A DNA stretch of 64,000 bases, from contig NZ_JBBEWR010000009.1 of NCBI RefSeq assembly GCF_037646345.1, forward strand, positions 158,247-222,246. The letters are read 5' to 3'. The stretch comes from Ascidiimonas aurantiaca (GTDB lineage Bacteria; Bacteroidota; Bacteroidia; Flavobacteriales; Flavobacteriaceae). The position numbers were made by a program, and so were the translations under genes. Each line of letters starts with the position of its first letter. The first letter of the stretch is position 1. The notes beneath the pieces are model-generated. The model was not told the DNA's origin. It saw only the letters and a list, made by a program, of their open reading frames with translations, and made no database searches. Shown one piece after another: positions 27,325-35,590 of this stretch.

Positions 27325-27798
27325 TTAGCATTCGCAAACCATACACAGCAGATTTTCCTGTCCCGGCTTGTCAGCTTCACACCTGCCTGTACAGCAAAAT
27401 GCCGGGCTCGGGCATATACCCGGAGGGGGTGCCTGTATGCAATCTCCTAAATTGGATAGTACTGCGTGAGTGTAATCTTCCTGTTGATCCAGTTTTAGGA
27501 GGCGAATAATTTTTTCACCGTCCTTTTCTGCATAGACCGCGTGATAATAAAAACCACCTTCTTCTGAATATTGAAGATCTACCCGGATCACTTTGTCAAA
27601 AAATCTGGAGAGTTGGTTTTCAATAGCTTCGTAGAAAACATCATTCCTGATCGTTTTTTCATACTGTGAGACAAAAGCTTCTTTAAGCTCCGGTGTAAAA
27701 TAATCAGGATACTCCAGTTCTTCGGTTCCTACTTTCGAGAAGCTTAATGCTACTACAGCAAGGACAACTGCAAAAAATAAATAAAAATGCTTTTTCAT
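27325..27798 (-). CDS. Cys-rich secreted protein of unknown function
   Basis: A 157-residue protein with a signal peptide (LFFAVVLAVVALSFS). The middle is a helical-beta mix (PELKEAFVSQYEKTIRNDVFYEAIENQL; YYHAVYAEKDGEKIIRLLKL). The last 40 residues hold eight cysteines (CIQAPPPGICPSPAFCCTGRC and LLCMVCEC), with no others before, so a disulfide-rich C-terminal knot is likely after export. No family recognised. Two hundred nt downstream of the TlpA-like gene on the same strand. Confidence 0.6.
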   Translation of the reverse strand: MKKHFYLFFAVVLAVVALSFSKVGTEELEYPDYFTPELKEAFVSQYEKTIRNDVFYEAIENQLSRFFDKVIRVDLQYSEEGGFYYHAVYAEKDGEKIIRLLKLDQQEDYTHAVLSNLGDCIQAPPPGICPSPAFCCTGRCEADKPGQENLLCMVCEC

Positions 27799-28000
27799 GA
27801 TAGTATTATTTTGAGTTAATGTATTTTCTGTAAAATACGAATAATACTACAAAAAACAGGTGTAAAGACTTGTTATTCGTTTAGGTGTATTAAAATAATT
27901 AGAAGTGATCTATGTTTAACTCTTTACAAACTTCTTTTTTTTATTACTATACTATTTCCTGTTTTCGTCAGGAGGATAGGAGTATGTTGATTTAGAACTA

Positions 28001-28786
28001 CTATTCGCGAAGGTATTTTTCTGCTTCTTCTTTAAGAGTATCTAAACTTTTTCCGGTATTGCCTGTAGCTACATATTGTATGATACCGTTTTTATCAATA
28101 ATAAAGTTTTTGGGAATACCGCCTTGGGCATATTGGTTCCAGATGATTTCATCGGGATCAAGGCCGCTATCAAAAATAACTCCCTTTTCCTGAAGGGCTG
28201 CCAGTTTTTTTTGTACCTTTTGAAAATCCTCTCCCTTAGCAATGGGTAGGAAAACAAAATCTTCTTCTTTAAAGGGTTCCAGGATCTTAGAAGGAAGTTC
28301 ATAAAACTCTCTAATACAGGGTGCACACCAGGTGGCCCAGAAATTCAATAATATTACTTTGCCCTTCAGGTCTGACAGTTTCACCGTTTTACCACTGGTC
28401 ATACGTATGGTAAAATCGGCAGCGGCATCACCGGCCTTTAAAAGGTAGCCATCCTCTTTTTTAGTTTTTTTGTCTGTGTTTTTACTTACTACATTGGTGC
28501 TTTTCTTAGTCCTGGCACTCAGTTCTTCTTCGGTATATACTTCTATAAGCAGTACAAATTCTTTTGCGATAAGTGTATCGCCGTGTATTTTTTTGAGTTC
28601 GCGAAACTTTTCATCAGATATCCCGTTTTGCATGGCTTTTACAGCACCTTTACGCGCATATTCTTCTACTTTCTCTTTGGATACGATTTTCTCATTCACA
28701 ATAAAAACCGGTTCAAAGTTTTTGATTTCCTGTGCATGGAAAAACTGGCACAGTAACAAAGTGATGGTGAGAATACTGTTTTTCAT
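28001..28786 (-). CDS. TlpA/ResA-like periplasmic thioredoxin-family oxidoreductase
   Basis: A 261-residue protein from ATG 28786 (MKNSILTITLLLCQFFHAQ), which gives a proper signal peptide. The frame is open further to 28846 without one. Residues 20-115 are a charged, helical linker domain. Residues 119-261 are a thioredoxin fold with LNFWATWCAPCIREF (CxxC active site), the GGIPKNFIIDKNGIIQY strand with cis-Pro, and a helical C-terminus. TlpA-type proteins reduce or form disulfides outside the cytoplasm. The Cys-rich secreted protein downstream (27325) is a possible client. Confidence 0.85.
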   Translation of the reverse strand: MKNSILTITLLLCQFFHAQEIKNFEPVFIVNEKIVSKEKVEEYARKGAVKAMQNGISDEKFRELKKIHGDTLIAKEFVLLIEVYTEEELSARTKKSTNVVSKNTDKKTKKEDGYLLKAGDAAADFTIRMTSGKTVKLSDLKGKVILLNFWATWCAPCIREFYELPSKILEPFKEEDFVFLPIAKGEDFQKVQKKLAALQEKGVIFDSGLDPDEIIWNQYAQGGIPKNFIIDKNGIIQYVATGNTGKSLDTLKEEAEKYLRE

Positions 28787-28865
28787 GGTTCTCATTTTGC
28801 AATAGGGTATGGGTAAGGGCCGGCGCTCCCTTAGGAGTACCGGCAACTGATGCCCTTAATGGGTT

Positions 28866-29870
28866 TTATGCTTTCAGCACTATTCGGTAGCGCGCCTTGC
28901 CTTCTTCCAGATGTTGCAATGCTTCGTTTATGTTTTCCATAGAAAACTCTTCTACGGTTGGATAGATATCGTGTCGTACGCAAAACTCAAGCATGGTTTT
29001 TGTTAATTCGGGGCTCCCTATGGGACTACCCGCCAGGCTTTTTTCTCCCATGATTAAGCTAAAAGCAGGAATGGCCATGGGTTCTAATACGGCCCCTACA
29101 TTATGGAACCGGCCTTTAGGCGCAAGTGTTGTAAGATAGGCATTCCAGTCCAGAGTAACATTAGTGGTATTGAGAATAAAGTTTAGCTGCCCGGCAATAC
29201 TTTCCAGTTCTTCAGGATCTCTGGAGTTCACTACCCTTGAGGCTCCCATGTCTAGGATCTGGTCTTTTTTATCGGGATTGGAGCTAAAGGCAATCACTTC
29301 ACATCCCCAGTGTTTTAGGAATTTGAGTGCCATATGCCCCAGACCGCCAATACCAATAACCCCTACTTTATCAGTAGGTTTCACGCCCGCGAGTATGATA
29401 GGATTAAAAACGGTGATCCCCCCACATAACAGAGGGCCTGCCTTGCTAAGATCAATTCCTTTGGGAAGTGGTATGGCACTGGACCAGTGCGCACGTACAT
29501 GATCTGCAAATCCCCCGTGGCGGCCTACTATGGTCTCGCCTTTGTCGGCACAGAGGTGATGGTCGCCACTCATACATTCATGGCAGCTCATACAGGATGA
29601 GGACAGCCAGCCCACACCTACTTTGTCACCGGGTTTTACATTTTTTACCTGACTTCCCACGCCAACAACCTCGCCAATAATTTCATGGCCCGGAACTAAG
29701 GGATATTGTGTCATTCCCCACTCATTATTGATCATACTCAGATCAGAATGGCAGATACCGCAGTATTCAACTTTTACATCTACGTCTTCGGGTCCTAATT
29801 CGTCTAATTCATAAGTGAAAGAAGTCAGTTGGCCCTTTGGTTCGCTGGCGGCATAGGCATGTATTTTCAT
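28866..29870 (-). CDS. Zinc-dependent NAD(P)-alcohol dehydrogenase (CAD/YahK-like)
   Basis: A 334-residue medium-chain dehydrogenase. Catalytic zinc ligands are in CGICHSDLS (Cys) and PGHEIIGEV (His/Glu). The structural zinc loop is CMSCHECMSGDHHLC. The Rossmann loop GIGGLGHMALKFLKHWG and the following SSNPDKKDQ suggest NADP(H) preference, as in the cinnamyl-alcohol-dehydrogenase subgroup that includes YahK. It reduces aldehydes to alcohols or the reverse. It lies upstream of the thioredoxin gene on the same strand (80 nt apart), so it could be cotranscribed. Confidence 0.92.
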   Translation of the reverse strand: MKIHAYAASEPKGQLTSFTYELDELGPEDVDVKVEYCGICHSDLSMINNEWGMTQYPLVPGHEIIGEVVGVGSQVKNVKPGDKVGVGWLSSSCMSCHECMSGDHHLCADKGETIVGRHGGFADHVRAHWSSAIPLPKGIDLSKAGPLLCGGITVFNPIILAGVKPTDKVGVIGIGGLGHMALKFLKHWGCEVIAFSSNPDKKDQILDMGASRVVNSRDPEELESIAGQLNFILNTTNVTLDWNAYLTTLAPKGRFHNVGAVLEPMAIPAFSLIMGEKSLAGSPIGSPELTKTMLEFCVRHDIYPTVEEFSMENINEALQHLEEGKARYRIVLKA

Positions 29871-30124
29871 AATGTATTTATGTTTTTAAAGTATTGATAG
29901 TTTGTTTTAAGTATTTCTGTAAATGTAAGGATAGATTCTGAAAAAAGAATATCGGTTATACGACGTAAACGGTTTTTTAACGGTTTTACTGAGGTAATAC
30001 AGTATGTGTAAAACATTTACAAAGGAATTTCCGGGTATTATTTTTTTGCAGCAAACTTTATATTAAATTTATTTAGATCAAATATAAATAATAAGTATTT
30101 TAGCATATATAAAGAAATCTGTTT

Positions 30125-30472
30125 ATGGAATGCATTTATAAAAATAATTACGGGGCGACCTACCTTGTTAAAAACAGTCCGAACCCGTTATGTGAGATAC
30201 AGTTAATAGTAGATACCGTAGGTATTTTTATGTCAAGAGCCGATGTAAAACACCTTTTAAAGATCGTTTCTAAGATGGATGACCCATGTTCCTGTGTAGA
30301 GTGCGGTAATCAAAGATGCAGTAAAGTATGGTGTAAAAGTCCGCTTATCGATGTCTGTTTAAAACTGGAAGGGCCTGACCGCGAAACGTTTGAAGATCTG
30401 ATAAAGGGAACACTGTTCGCTTTGCATGTTGATGAAACTTTAGAGTTACACAATGTAATACGGGAGGGTTGA
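30125..30472 (+). CDS. Cys-rich small protein, unknown (operon with methyltransferase and flavodoxin)
   Basis: A 115-residue cytoplasmic protein starting MECIYKNNYGATYLVKNSPN. A central cysteine cluster (DDPCSCVECGNQRCSKVWCKS) could bind iron or zinc. The flanks are helical (SRADVKHLLKIVSKM; RETFEDLIKGTLFALHV). No family could be assigned with confidence. Its stop codon overlaps the methyltransferase start (TGATG), which implies translational coupling. Confidence 0.6.
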   Translation: MECIYKNNYGATYLVKNSPNPLCEIQLIVDTVGIFMSRADVKHLLKIVSKMDDPCSCVECGNQRCSKVWCKSPLIDVCLKLEGPDRETFEDLIKGTLFALHVDETLELHNVIREG

Positions 30473-31194
30473 TGAATATTTTTGGAAATACCAGTACCGA
30501 AGTTTTAGGTTTTACGGGAGTAGAGCCACATATTGCCAATGCAGAAGAGTATAACCTGGGAAACCTTATGTACGACCACAGTAAGGGCATGATCACAGAA
30601 TCAATAGTTTCTTTGAATATTGAGAAAGAGCTTAAAATACTGGAGTTGGGTGTATGTGGTACCAGACACCTTCCTGTAGTGTTTAAGCAGGCTCCGGGGT
30701 TACAGTATTTTGGACTGGATACTTCACAAAGGAGAATTGATGAGGTAACAAATGTAAACAACACAGTCATTGCAGGATATCAGGCTTTTTTCTTTCCATA
30801 CAACGGCTTGCATGTACCCTATGCAGACCATTCTTTTGACCGTATTTTAACCGTGAATACTATTTATTTCTGGCAAAACCCCAACACTTTTTTAAAAGAG
30901 CTTTACAGGGTACTCAGGCCTAACGGTATTTGTGTGATAACCTTTATGGAGGGCACATTTATGAAGAACCTTTCTTTCATAAACGATTCTTTTCAATTGT
31001 ACGATATCGCCAGATTCGTCCATATACTGGTAGAAAGCGGATTTGAAAATGCAGACATCCGTACCCGAAACGAATGTGTTCAAAATAAAAAAGGTGACGT
31101 AGCAGATAAAGTGTTTTTAGTAGCAACCTTACAAAAAGTCTCTAAAGAGGATACACATACAAAAAGGAAAGAATACTATACGATTACGAATTAA
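30472..31194 (+). CDS. Class I SAM-dependent methyltransferase
   Basis: A 240-residue protein. The start is ATG 30472, overlapping the preceding stop. A TTG three nt upstream is less likely. Motif I is LKILELGVCGTRHLPVVF, motif II DTSQRRIDEV, the Methyltransf_11 core is YADHSFDRILTVNTIYFW and LKELYRVLRPNGICVITF. The substrate is unknown. The third gene of the operon, a flavodoxin, follows after 15 nt, suggesting redox-coupled or metal-limited chemistry. Confidence 0.8.
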   Translation: MNIFGNTSTEVLGFTGVEPHIANAEEYNLGNLMYDHSKGMITESIVSLNIEKELKILELGVCGTRHLPVVFKQAPGLQYFGLDTSQRRIDEVTNVNNTVIAGYQAFFFPYNGLHVPYADHSFDRILTVNTIYFWQNPNTFLKELYRVLRPNGICVITFMEGTFMKNLSFINDSFQLYDIARFVHILVESGFENADIRTRNECVQNKKGDVADKVFLVATLQKVSKEDTHTKRKEYYTITN

Positions 31195-31209
31195 AAAGCA
31201 GTTAAACTA

Positions 31210-31770
31210 ATGGAAACAGAGCGTGACAGGTCAGATGCGATCAAAGTAGGTCTTATTTATGGTTCTGATACGGGGATTACCGAAGCGATTACCCGGGTCA
31301 TTGTACAGAAATGTGATTTTTGGGATATTGAAGTTATGGAAGTTGATAAGGTAGAAGTGTCTTTTTTTCAAAAGTTTGACTTCATGATCCTGGGGCTTTC
31401 TACCTGGTACGATGGCGATCTGCAAAGTGACTGGGAAGAGTACTACGAAACGTTTAAGACCATTGATTTTACCCATAAAAAAGTGGCTATTTTTGGCTTG
31501 GGTGATCAATACGGGTATGATGAATATTTTGTGGACGGAATAGGGATGTTAGCCGAGGTAGTACTGGAGAATAACGGCCAAATCATTGGAACCTGGCCTA
31601 CAGAGGGTTATGATTTTACCGAATCTAAAGCACTGCGGGATGACAATACCTTCTATGGCCTGGCACTGGATGAAGACAATCAATCCGATCTTACAGAAGC
31701 AAGGCTCCATACATGGATCACAAAATTGCAACAGGAGTTGGAAAGTACTTTACAGGTAATCGGTGCTTAA
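31210..31770 (+). CDS. fldA: Long-chain flavodoxin
   Basis: A 186-residue protein with the FMN phosphate loop GSDTGITEAIT (the usual GSDTGxTE), the aromatic FMN-stacking regions STWYDGDLQSDWEE and LGDQYGYDEYF, and the long-chain insert near WPTEGYDFTESKALRDDNTFYGLALDEDNQ. Small acidic electron carrier that replaces ferredoxin, often under iron limitation. It is the last gene of the 30125-31770 operon. The symbol is by family pattern only. Confidence 0.9.
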   Translation: METERDRSDAIKVGLIYGSDTGITEAITRVIVQKCDFWDIEVMEVDKVEVSFFQKFDFMILGLSTWYDGDLQSDWEEYYETFKTIDFTHKKVAIFGLGDQYGYDEYFVDGIGMLAEVVLENNGQIIGTWPTEGYDFTESKALRDDNTFYGLALDEDNQSDLTEARLHTWITKLQQELESTLQVIGA

Positions 31771-31883
31771 GACCAGGTGTTTTCAGTATGTAAAATAGGC
31801 TTTTAAAGCATGTATTTAGTTCTGTTTTAACTGTTTCGGAGTAGTAGGCATTAGTTACGATATGGCATAAATCAGAGTTCTAT

Positions 31884-31985
31884 TTATGTAATAATCCTAT
31901 CGTGTGTTCCCACGGTATCTCTGTCATGTATCTTTAAAATGTGATTTCCCGGTACTATACCGGTAACACCAATGAAAGTCTCAAC
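31884..31985 (-). pseudogene. C-terminal remnant of an unknown gene
   Basis: The leftward frame reads ETFIGVTGIVPGNHILKIHD and then RDTVGTHDRIIT before a stop. The composition is protein-like, but there is no start or upstream body. Nothing in the family can be named. Confidence 0.35.
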
Positions 31986-31996
31986 AGGGGGCGATC

Positions 31997-32075
31997 ACCA
32001 AGGGGGCAGCCGATGTCTGAGCCTGTCGAAGACAAAGGCAATATTAACCAACCTTTAAAAAAGAAAAATAAATGC
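31997..32075 (+). repeat. Direct repeat A (contains TGAGCCTGTCGAAG)
   Basis: Begins ACCAAGGGGGCAGCC and includes TGTCTGAGCCTGTCGAAGAC, then a T/A-rich end. It matches 33431-33504 with a single indel and a few changes. The two copies flank the tail-fibre-like gene and a broken GIY-YIG gene. Confidence 0.75.
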
Positions 32076-32315
32076 TAATCTAATAACCGCTTGAAATATA
32101 TGTACAAAGAACTCCTTTAGTTTACGAATGCTGTAATCGCAGCAGGATATATAGCGATGGATGGTAATAAGAGTTTAGTGCAATTTATGTTTTTTCAAAA
32201 AATTGCATATTTTCAACAAGAAAAAGTACTGATTATCCTATTTTTACTATAAATTTTTACAACCGCATATTCTTGTTATAAACTAGTGTAAGCATTAACC
32301 AATAATAACCAAAAA

Positions 32316-33068
32316 ATGAAACAGATCTTAACAGCTTTTACCAGCATTTTATTAGCAGTATATTCATATAGCCAGACCAATGTTTTTCCGGATACCGGAA
32401 ATGTTGGTATTGGTACCGTAAACCCAAAACAAAAACTGGACCTATTAGGGAACCTTCTTCTTAATTCTGAAGATGCAAGCCTGGCAAATAATATAGTTAA
32501 TTCTTCAAGTATCATTTTTCGCTCTTCCGGTTATGCGACCGATAACAAGGCCCGATATCAGTTATGGACGATATTGTCAATGGGAAAAAGCACATGGGGA
32601 TCTGGCGACCTGATTTTTCAAAGTAATACAGATGGTATGGGTTACAATGAAAGAGTGCGATTTAGTGCTAATGGAAACGTGGGAATAGGCACTTCAGATC
32701 TTACTAATGGCTGGAAACTGGCAGTAAATGGAAATATAAGAGCTAAAGAAATTAAAGTAGAAACCGGATGGTCTGATTTTGTTTTCTATGATGACTATAA
32801 ATTGCCGACGTTACAGGAGGTAGAAAACCATATTAAAGAAAAAGGGCACTTAAAAGATATTCCGAGCGCTAAAGAAGTCGAAGAAAACGGGATCTTTTTA
32901 GGCGAAATGGATGCCAAATTGTTACAAAAAATTGAGGAATTAACTCTTTATACCATTCAACAGGAAAAAAAGATCCAAAAACTTGAAGAGGAAAACAGGA
33001 AATTAAAGGCTTTATCTGGCCGAGTAACTGAAATTGAAAAGCTGATTAATTCTAAAAACCAAAATTAA
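32316..33068 (+). CDS. Tail-fibre-like NVGIGT-repeat secreted protein
   Basis: A 250-residue protein with a signal peptide ending YSQTN. NVGIGT units (NVGIGTVNPKQKLDLLGNL; NVGIGTSDLTNGWKLAVNG) lead to the C-module FVFYDDYKLPTLQEVENHI..HLKDIPSAKEVEENGIFLGEMDAKLLQKIEELTLY and a coiled coil. It shares its C-module subtype with 13935. It lies between two direct repeats and beside a dead GIY-YIG gene, so it may be a recent arrival. Confidence 0.8.
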   Translation: MKQILTAFTSILLAVYSYSQTNVFPDTGNVGIGTVNPKQKLDLLGNLLLNSEDASLANNIVNSSSIIFRSSGYATDNKARYQLWTILSMGKSTWGSGDLIFQSNTDGMGYNERVRFSANGNVGIGTSDLTNGWKLAVNGNIRAKEIKVETGWSDFVFYDDYKLPTLQEVENHIKEKGHLKDIPSAKEVEENGIFLGEMDAKLLQKIEELTLYTIQQEKKIQKLEEENRKLKALSGRVTEIEKLINSKNQN

Positions 33069-33091
33069 TCTTATAAAAACTCAAATACTGG

Positions 33092-33417
33092 AATGAAGGA
33101 GTATACTGTGAACATATCGAAAGGCTGGATGTATATATTAAAATGCTTAGATAGCAGCTATTATACTGGTAGTACTACCATCTTGCCTTAAGAGTAGCAC
33201 AGCACCAGGCGGGGGAAGGGGCAAACTATACCAAAAAACGATTACCTGTCAGTTTAGTGTACTTTGAAGAATTTCAACGCATTGATGAGGCTTTTACAGG
33301 GAAAAGCAGGTACAGGGCCGGAGTCGCAGGATAAAGGAGGCGTTAATTAAGGGTTTTTGTGGGCAATTACCGGAATTGTCAAAAAAATTATACTCAGTTT
33401 CCCAGAAAGGTGGTTGA
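33092..33417 (+). pseudogene. GIY-YIG endonuclease-family pseudogene (two frameshifts)
   Basis: Read with frame changes the product is GWMYILKCLDSSYYTGSTT, then RVAQHQAGEGANYTKKRLPV, SLVYFEEFQRIDEAF and YREKQVQGRSRRIKEALI. This is a UPF0213/YhbQ-like GIY-YIG domain. The first shift is after TTILP, where a TAA appears. The second is in the T-run after DEAF, where one base is missing. It ends in LPELSKKLYSVSQKGG and TGA at 33415-33417, immediately before a hairpin GGTGGTT..AACCACC (33410-33433) and direct repeat B. Confidence 0.75.
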
Positions 33418-33430
33418 GCCTGTCGAAACC

Positions 33431-33504
33431 ACCAAGGGGCAGCCGGTGTCTGAGCCTGTCGAAGACAAAGGCGACACTAACCCGCCTTTAAAAAATAAGT
33501 AATA
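33431..33504 (+). repeat. Direct repeat B
   Basis: Second copy of the repeat at 31997-32075 (ACCAAGGGGCAGCCGG.. TGAGCCTGTCGAAGAC ..CCTTTAAAAAA). The TGAGCCTGTCGAA core occurs once more at 33414-33426, inside a small inverted repeat. Confidence 0.75.
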
Positions 33505-33567
33505 CATAAAGACTTTTTATACTTTGATTACTACTACTAAAGCAATAATTCATCATGGGAATATAAT

Positions 33568-33669
33568 TTAAACTGCATCTCCTTTCTCGGGCTTACTGTT
33601 ATAAACAAAACCATCACTCAGGTCATTATACCCGTTATTGGGTATGGTAAGGCAAATATTGGTCCGTTA
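33568..33669 (-). pseudogene. C-terminal remnant of an unknown gene
   Basis: The leftward frame gives RTNICLTIPNNGYNDLSDGF and then VYNSKPEKGDAV before TAA. An in-frame stop lies directly upstream. Protein-like composition without a body suggests a dead gene tail. It is overlapped by the promoter-like box of the gene at 33696. No other gene in 33505-33695. Confidence 0.35.
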
Positions 33670-33675
33670 CCTTTG
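33668..33675 (+). promoter_or_regulatory. -7-like box TACCTTTG
   Basis: TACCTTTG fits TAnnTTTG and lies 20 nt before ATG 33696. No convincing -33 box. Confidence 0.35.
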
Positions 33676-33695
33676 ATCACAAATCTGTTTATAGC

Positions 33696-34178
33696 ATGAA
33701 AGCATTTCTTGTTTTATGGGTAACGGTTATACTGGTACCCTCTGTCTATTCCCAACTTCCTCAAATTGATCCTTATGATTTTATTGTGGAAGCCTGCGCC
33801 AACAATGAAGGATGGAACTATGTTACGACACTCGATGCGTATGAGTCTGTAAAGATACAGGCCAATCAGAACTGGAAATCGAATAGAAGTTATTATCCTT
33901 CCACAGGTGTGAAACATTACGATAGCAGACATCCGTTTCCAGATAAAAATGCCATGGCTGTTATTTTTAGAGTTAGAGTAAATGGGCAATACAGCTATCA
34001 TACCATGTGTTGTAATTTTAAAAGCGGGGCACCTTTGGAGTGGACACTGGCTCCAAAAAGTTTTTCCTATGATGCCGGAAGAAATGGAGCCCAAATACAC
34101 TGGATGGTTAATGACTGGCAGGAAGGCGGGCTGGGTGATAATTCGGGGTGCATAAACTTATACGTTTCTAAAGAATAA
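33696..34178 (+). CDS. Secreted protein of unknown function
   Basis: A 160-residue protein with a signal peptide (cleavage near VYSQ). The mature part contains GWNYVTTLDAYESVKIQ, AVIFRVRVNGQYSYHTMCCNF and a conserved-looking end RNGAQIHWMVNDWQEGGLGDNSGCINLYV, with four cysteines. It may be a beta-sandwich exported domain. No family recognised. The next gene starts 16 nt after its stop and is also secreted, so the two are probably one operon. Confidence 0.6.
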   Translation: MKAFLVLWVTVILVPSVYSQLPQIDPYDFIVEACANNEGWNYVTTLDAYESVKIQANQNWKSNRSYYPSTGVKHYDSRHPFPDKNAMAVIFRVRVNGQYSYHTMCCNFKSGAPLEWTLAPKSFSYDAGRNGAQIHWMVNDWQEGGLGDNSGCINLYVSKE

Positions 34179-34194
34179 ATAATATAATATACCA

Positions 34195-34614
34195 ATGAAA
34201 AACTACCTTACTCTTTTTCTTATGGCACTCGGGTTTCTGAGTGGTTTTGCGCAAAACAATATTTCTGATGATCACCTGAAAAAGTTTTTAGAAGAATACC
34301 CCATGTATAAAGAAGATCTGGCCCACCTGTATTTTGAACACGTGGGGATGAACACACCCAGAACAAAACAGTATTTTGATGTGTATAAAAGAGAATATGT
34401 GGGCGATGATCAAATACGGGTCAGCTTTTTTGGAACCAGCGGGCAATTGGAAACCGGTACCATTTTATACATGCTTTTTCCGGTACATTTTTCTACCCAC
34501 CGCGCAGTGATTACGCCCAATCCGCCCCCGCGAATAGATGACCGGGTTAAGTGTATTATTCTCTCCGGAACAGGAACAACCGTACTGGCTCTAAAAAGTT
34601 TAAGAATGCAATAA
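34195..34614 (+). CDS. Secreted protein of unknown function
   Basis: A 139-residue protein with a signal peptide ending GFAQN. The N-half is helical (ISDDHLKKFLEEYPMYKEDLAHLYFEHV). The C-half is beta-rich (QIRVSFFGTSGQLETGTILYMLF, CIILSGTGTTVLALKSLRMQ). It sits 16 nt behind the gene at 33696. No domain was recognised. Confidence 0.55.
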   Translation: MKNYLTLFLMALGFLSGFAQNNISDDHLKKFLEEYPMYKEDLAHLYFEHVGMNTPRTKQYFDVYKREYVGDDQIRVSFFGTSGQLETGTILYMLFPVHFSTHRAVITPNPPPRIDDRVKCIILSGTGTTVLALKSLRMQ

Positions 34615-34759
34615 ATTATAACGGGTAGTACTACGGAAAAAATCAGTAGCTTTATAGGTGGTACGTTACGGTGTTAAAATTCAAACGGGGTTTTTTTAGA
34701 GTCATTTTATAAAGTACCGTTGCGTACAATCTAACATCGGGAACCTAAAATACAGACAG

Positions 34760-35590
34760 ATGAAAAGGATATTTTTTTATGTGCTACCCTTTCTTTTTTC
34801 AGGAGTGGCATGCGTAAACCAACAAAAAACTGTACAGGATATCGAAAGTGCAGTTGAAACAGGTGTACCCAAAAGGGAACTGGTAGATCTTTCTCATTCC
34901 TATTCACACGAGACCGTATATTGGGTTACCTCAGAAGAATTTAAACTGGATACGGTTTTTAAGGGACAAACTGATAAAGGGTTTTACTATTGTGCCAATA
35001 ATTTTAGCACTGCAGAACATGGAGGTACCCATATAGACGCACCTATTCATTTTGCTGAGAATGGTCAGTCTGTTGATGAGATCCCTCTTAAAAGACTGAT
35101 AGGACAGGCTATTAAAATTGATGTTTCCGAAAGAGCTCTTTCCAACCCTGATTACCAGATACAAATAGATGACCTTACCGCATGGGAAAACCGGGAAAAT
35201 ACTAAAATCCCTGATGGAAGTATTGTTTTATTGGAAACCGGATTTTCGCAGTATTATCCTGATAAAATTAAATACATGGGTACTGATGAACGCGGAGAAG
35301 ACGCGGTTAAAAAATTGCATTTTCCCGGGCTCTCCGAAGAAGCTGCCAAATGGCTTGTTGAAGAACGTACTATCAATGCTATTGGTATTGATACCCCGAG
35401 TATTGATTACGGGCAGTCAGAATATTTTGAAAGCCATGTTATTTTGCTTTCTGAAGATATTCCTGCTTTTGAAAACCTTACCAACCTTAATAAATTACCC
35501 GATAACGGTTTTGAAGTAGTAGCCCTGCCCATGAAAATTAAAAACGGAAGTGGGGCACCACTTCGTATTGTGGCCATTGTTCATCGTTAA
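34760..35590 (+). CDS. Cyclase-family (kynurenine formamidase-like) lipoprotein hydrolase
   Basis: A 276-residue protein with a lipoprotein-type N-terminus (MKRIFFYVLPFLFSGVAC). The cyclase family signature HGGTHIDAPIHF (HxGTHxDxP) supplies the metal ligands and follows the usual SHSYSHETVYW start. Later conserved blocks are VLLETGFSQY, FPGLSEEAAKWLVEER and IGIDTPSIDYG, and the end is GSGAPLRIVAI. The family cleaves amides or esters (for example N-formylkynurenine) using a divalent metal. Here it is exported, so the substrate is probably external. Monocistronic. Confidence 0.88.
   Translation: MKRIFFYVLPFLFSGVACVNQQKTVQDIESAVETGVPKRELVDLSHSYSHETVYWVTSEEFKLDTVFKGQTDKGFYYCANNFSTAEHGGTHIDAPIHFAENGQSVDEIPLKRLIGQAIKIDVSERALSNPDYQIQIDDLTAWENRENTKIPDGSIVLLETGFSQYYPDKIKYMGTDERGEDAVKKLHFPGLSEEAAKWLVEERTINAIGIDTPSIDYGQSEYFESHVILLSEDIPAFENLTNLNKLPDNGFEVVALPMKIKNGSGAPLRIVAIVHR

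Larger units (their letters stand above)
31771..32315. other. Spacer with gene debris before the tail-fibre-like gene
   Basis: Holds the leftward remnant at 31884-31985 and direct repeat A at 31997-32075. The last 240 nt are AT-rich, with no gene. Confidence 0.5.

Noticed and set aside
28787..28846. Earlier in-frame start of the TlpA-like gene
   Set aside because: The extra N-terminus is Arg/Pro-rich, with no signal peptide; the ATG at 28786 gives a clear one.
31771..33700. Insertion sequence or transposon
   Set aside because: There are direct repeats and a dead GIY-YIG gene, but no transposase, terminal inverted repeats or target-site duplication can be shown.
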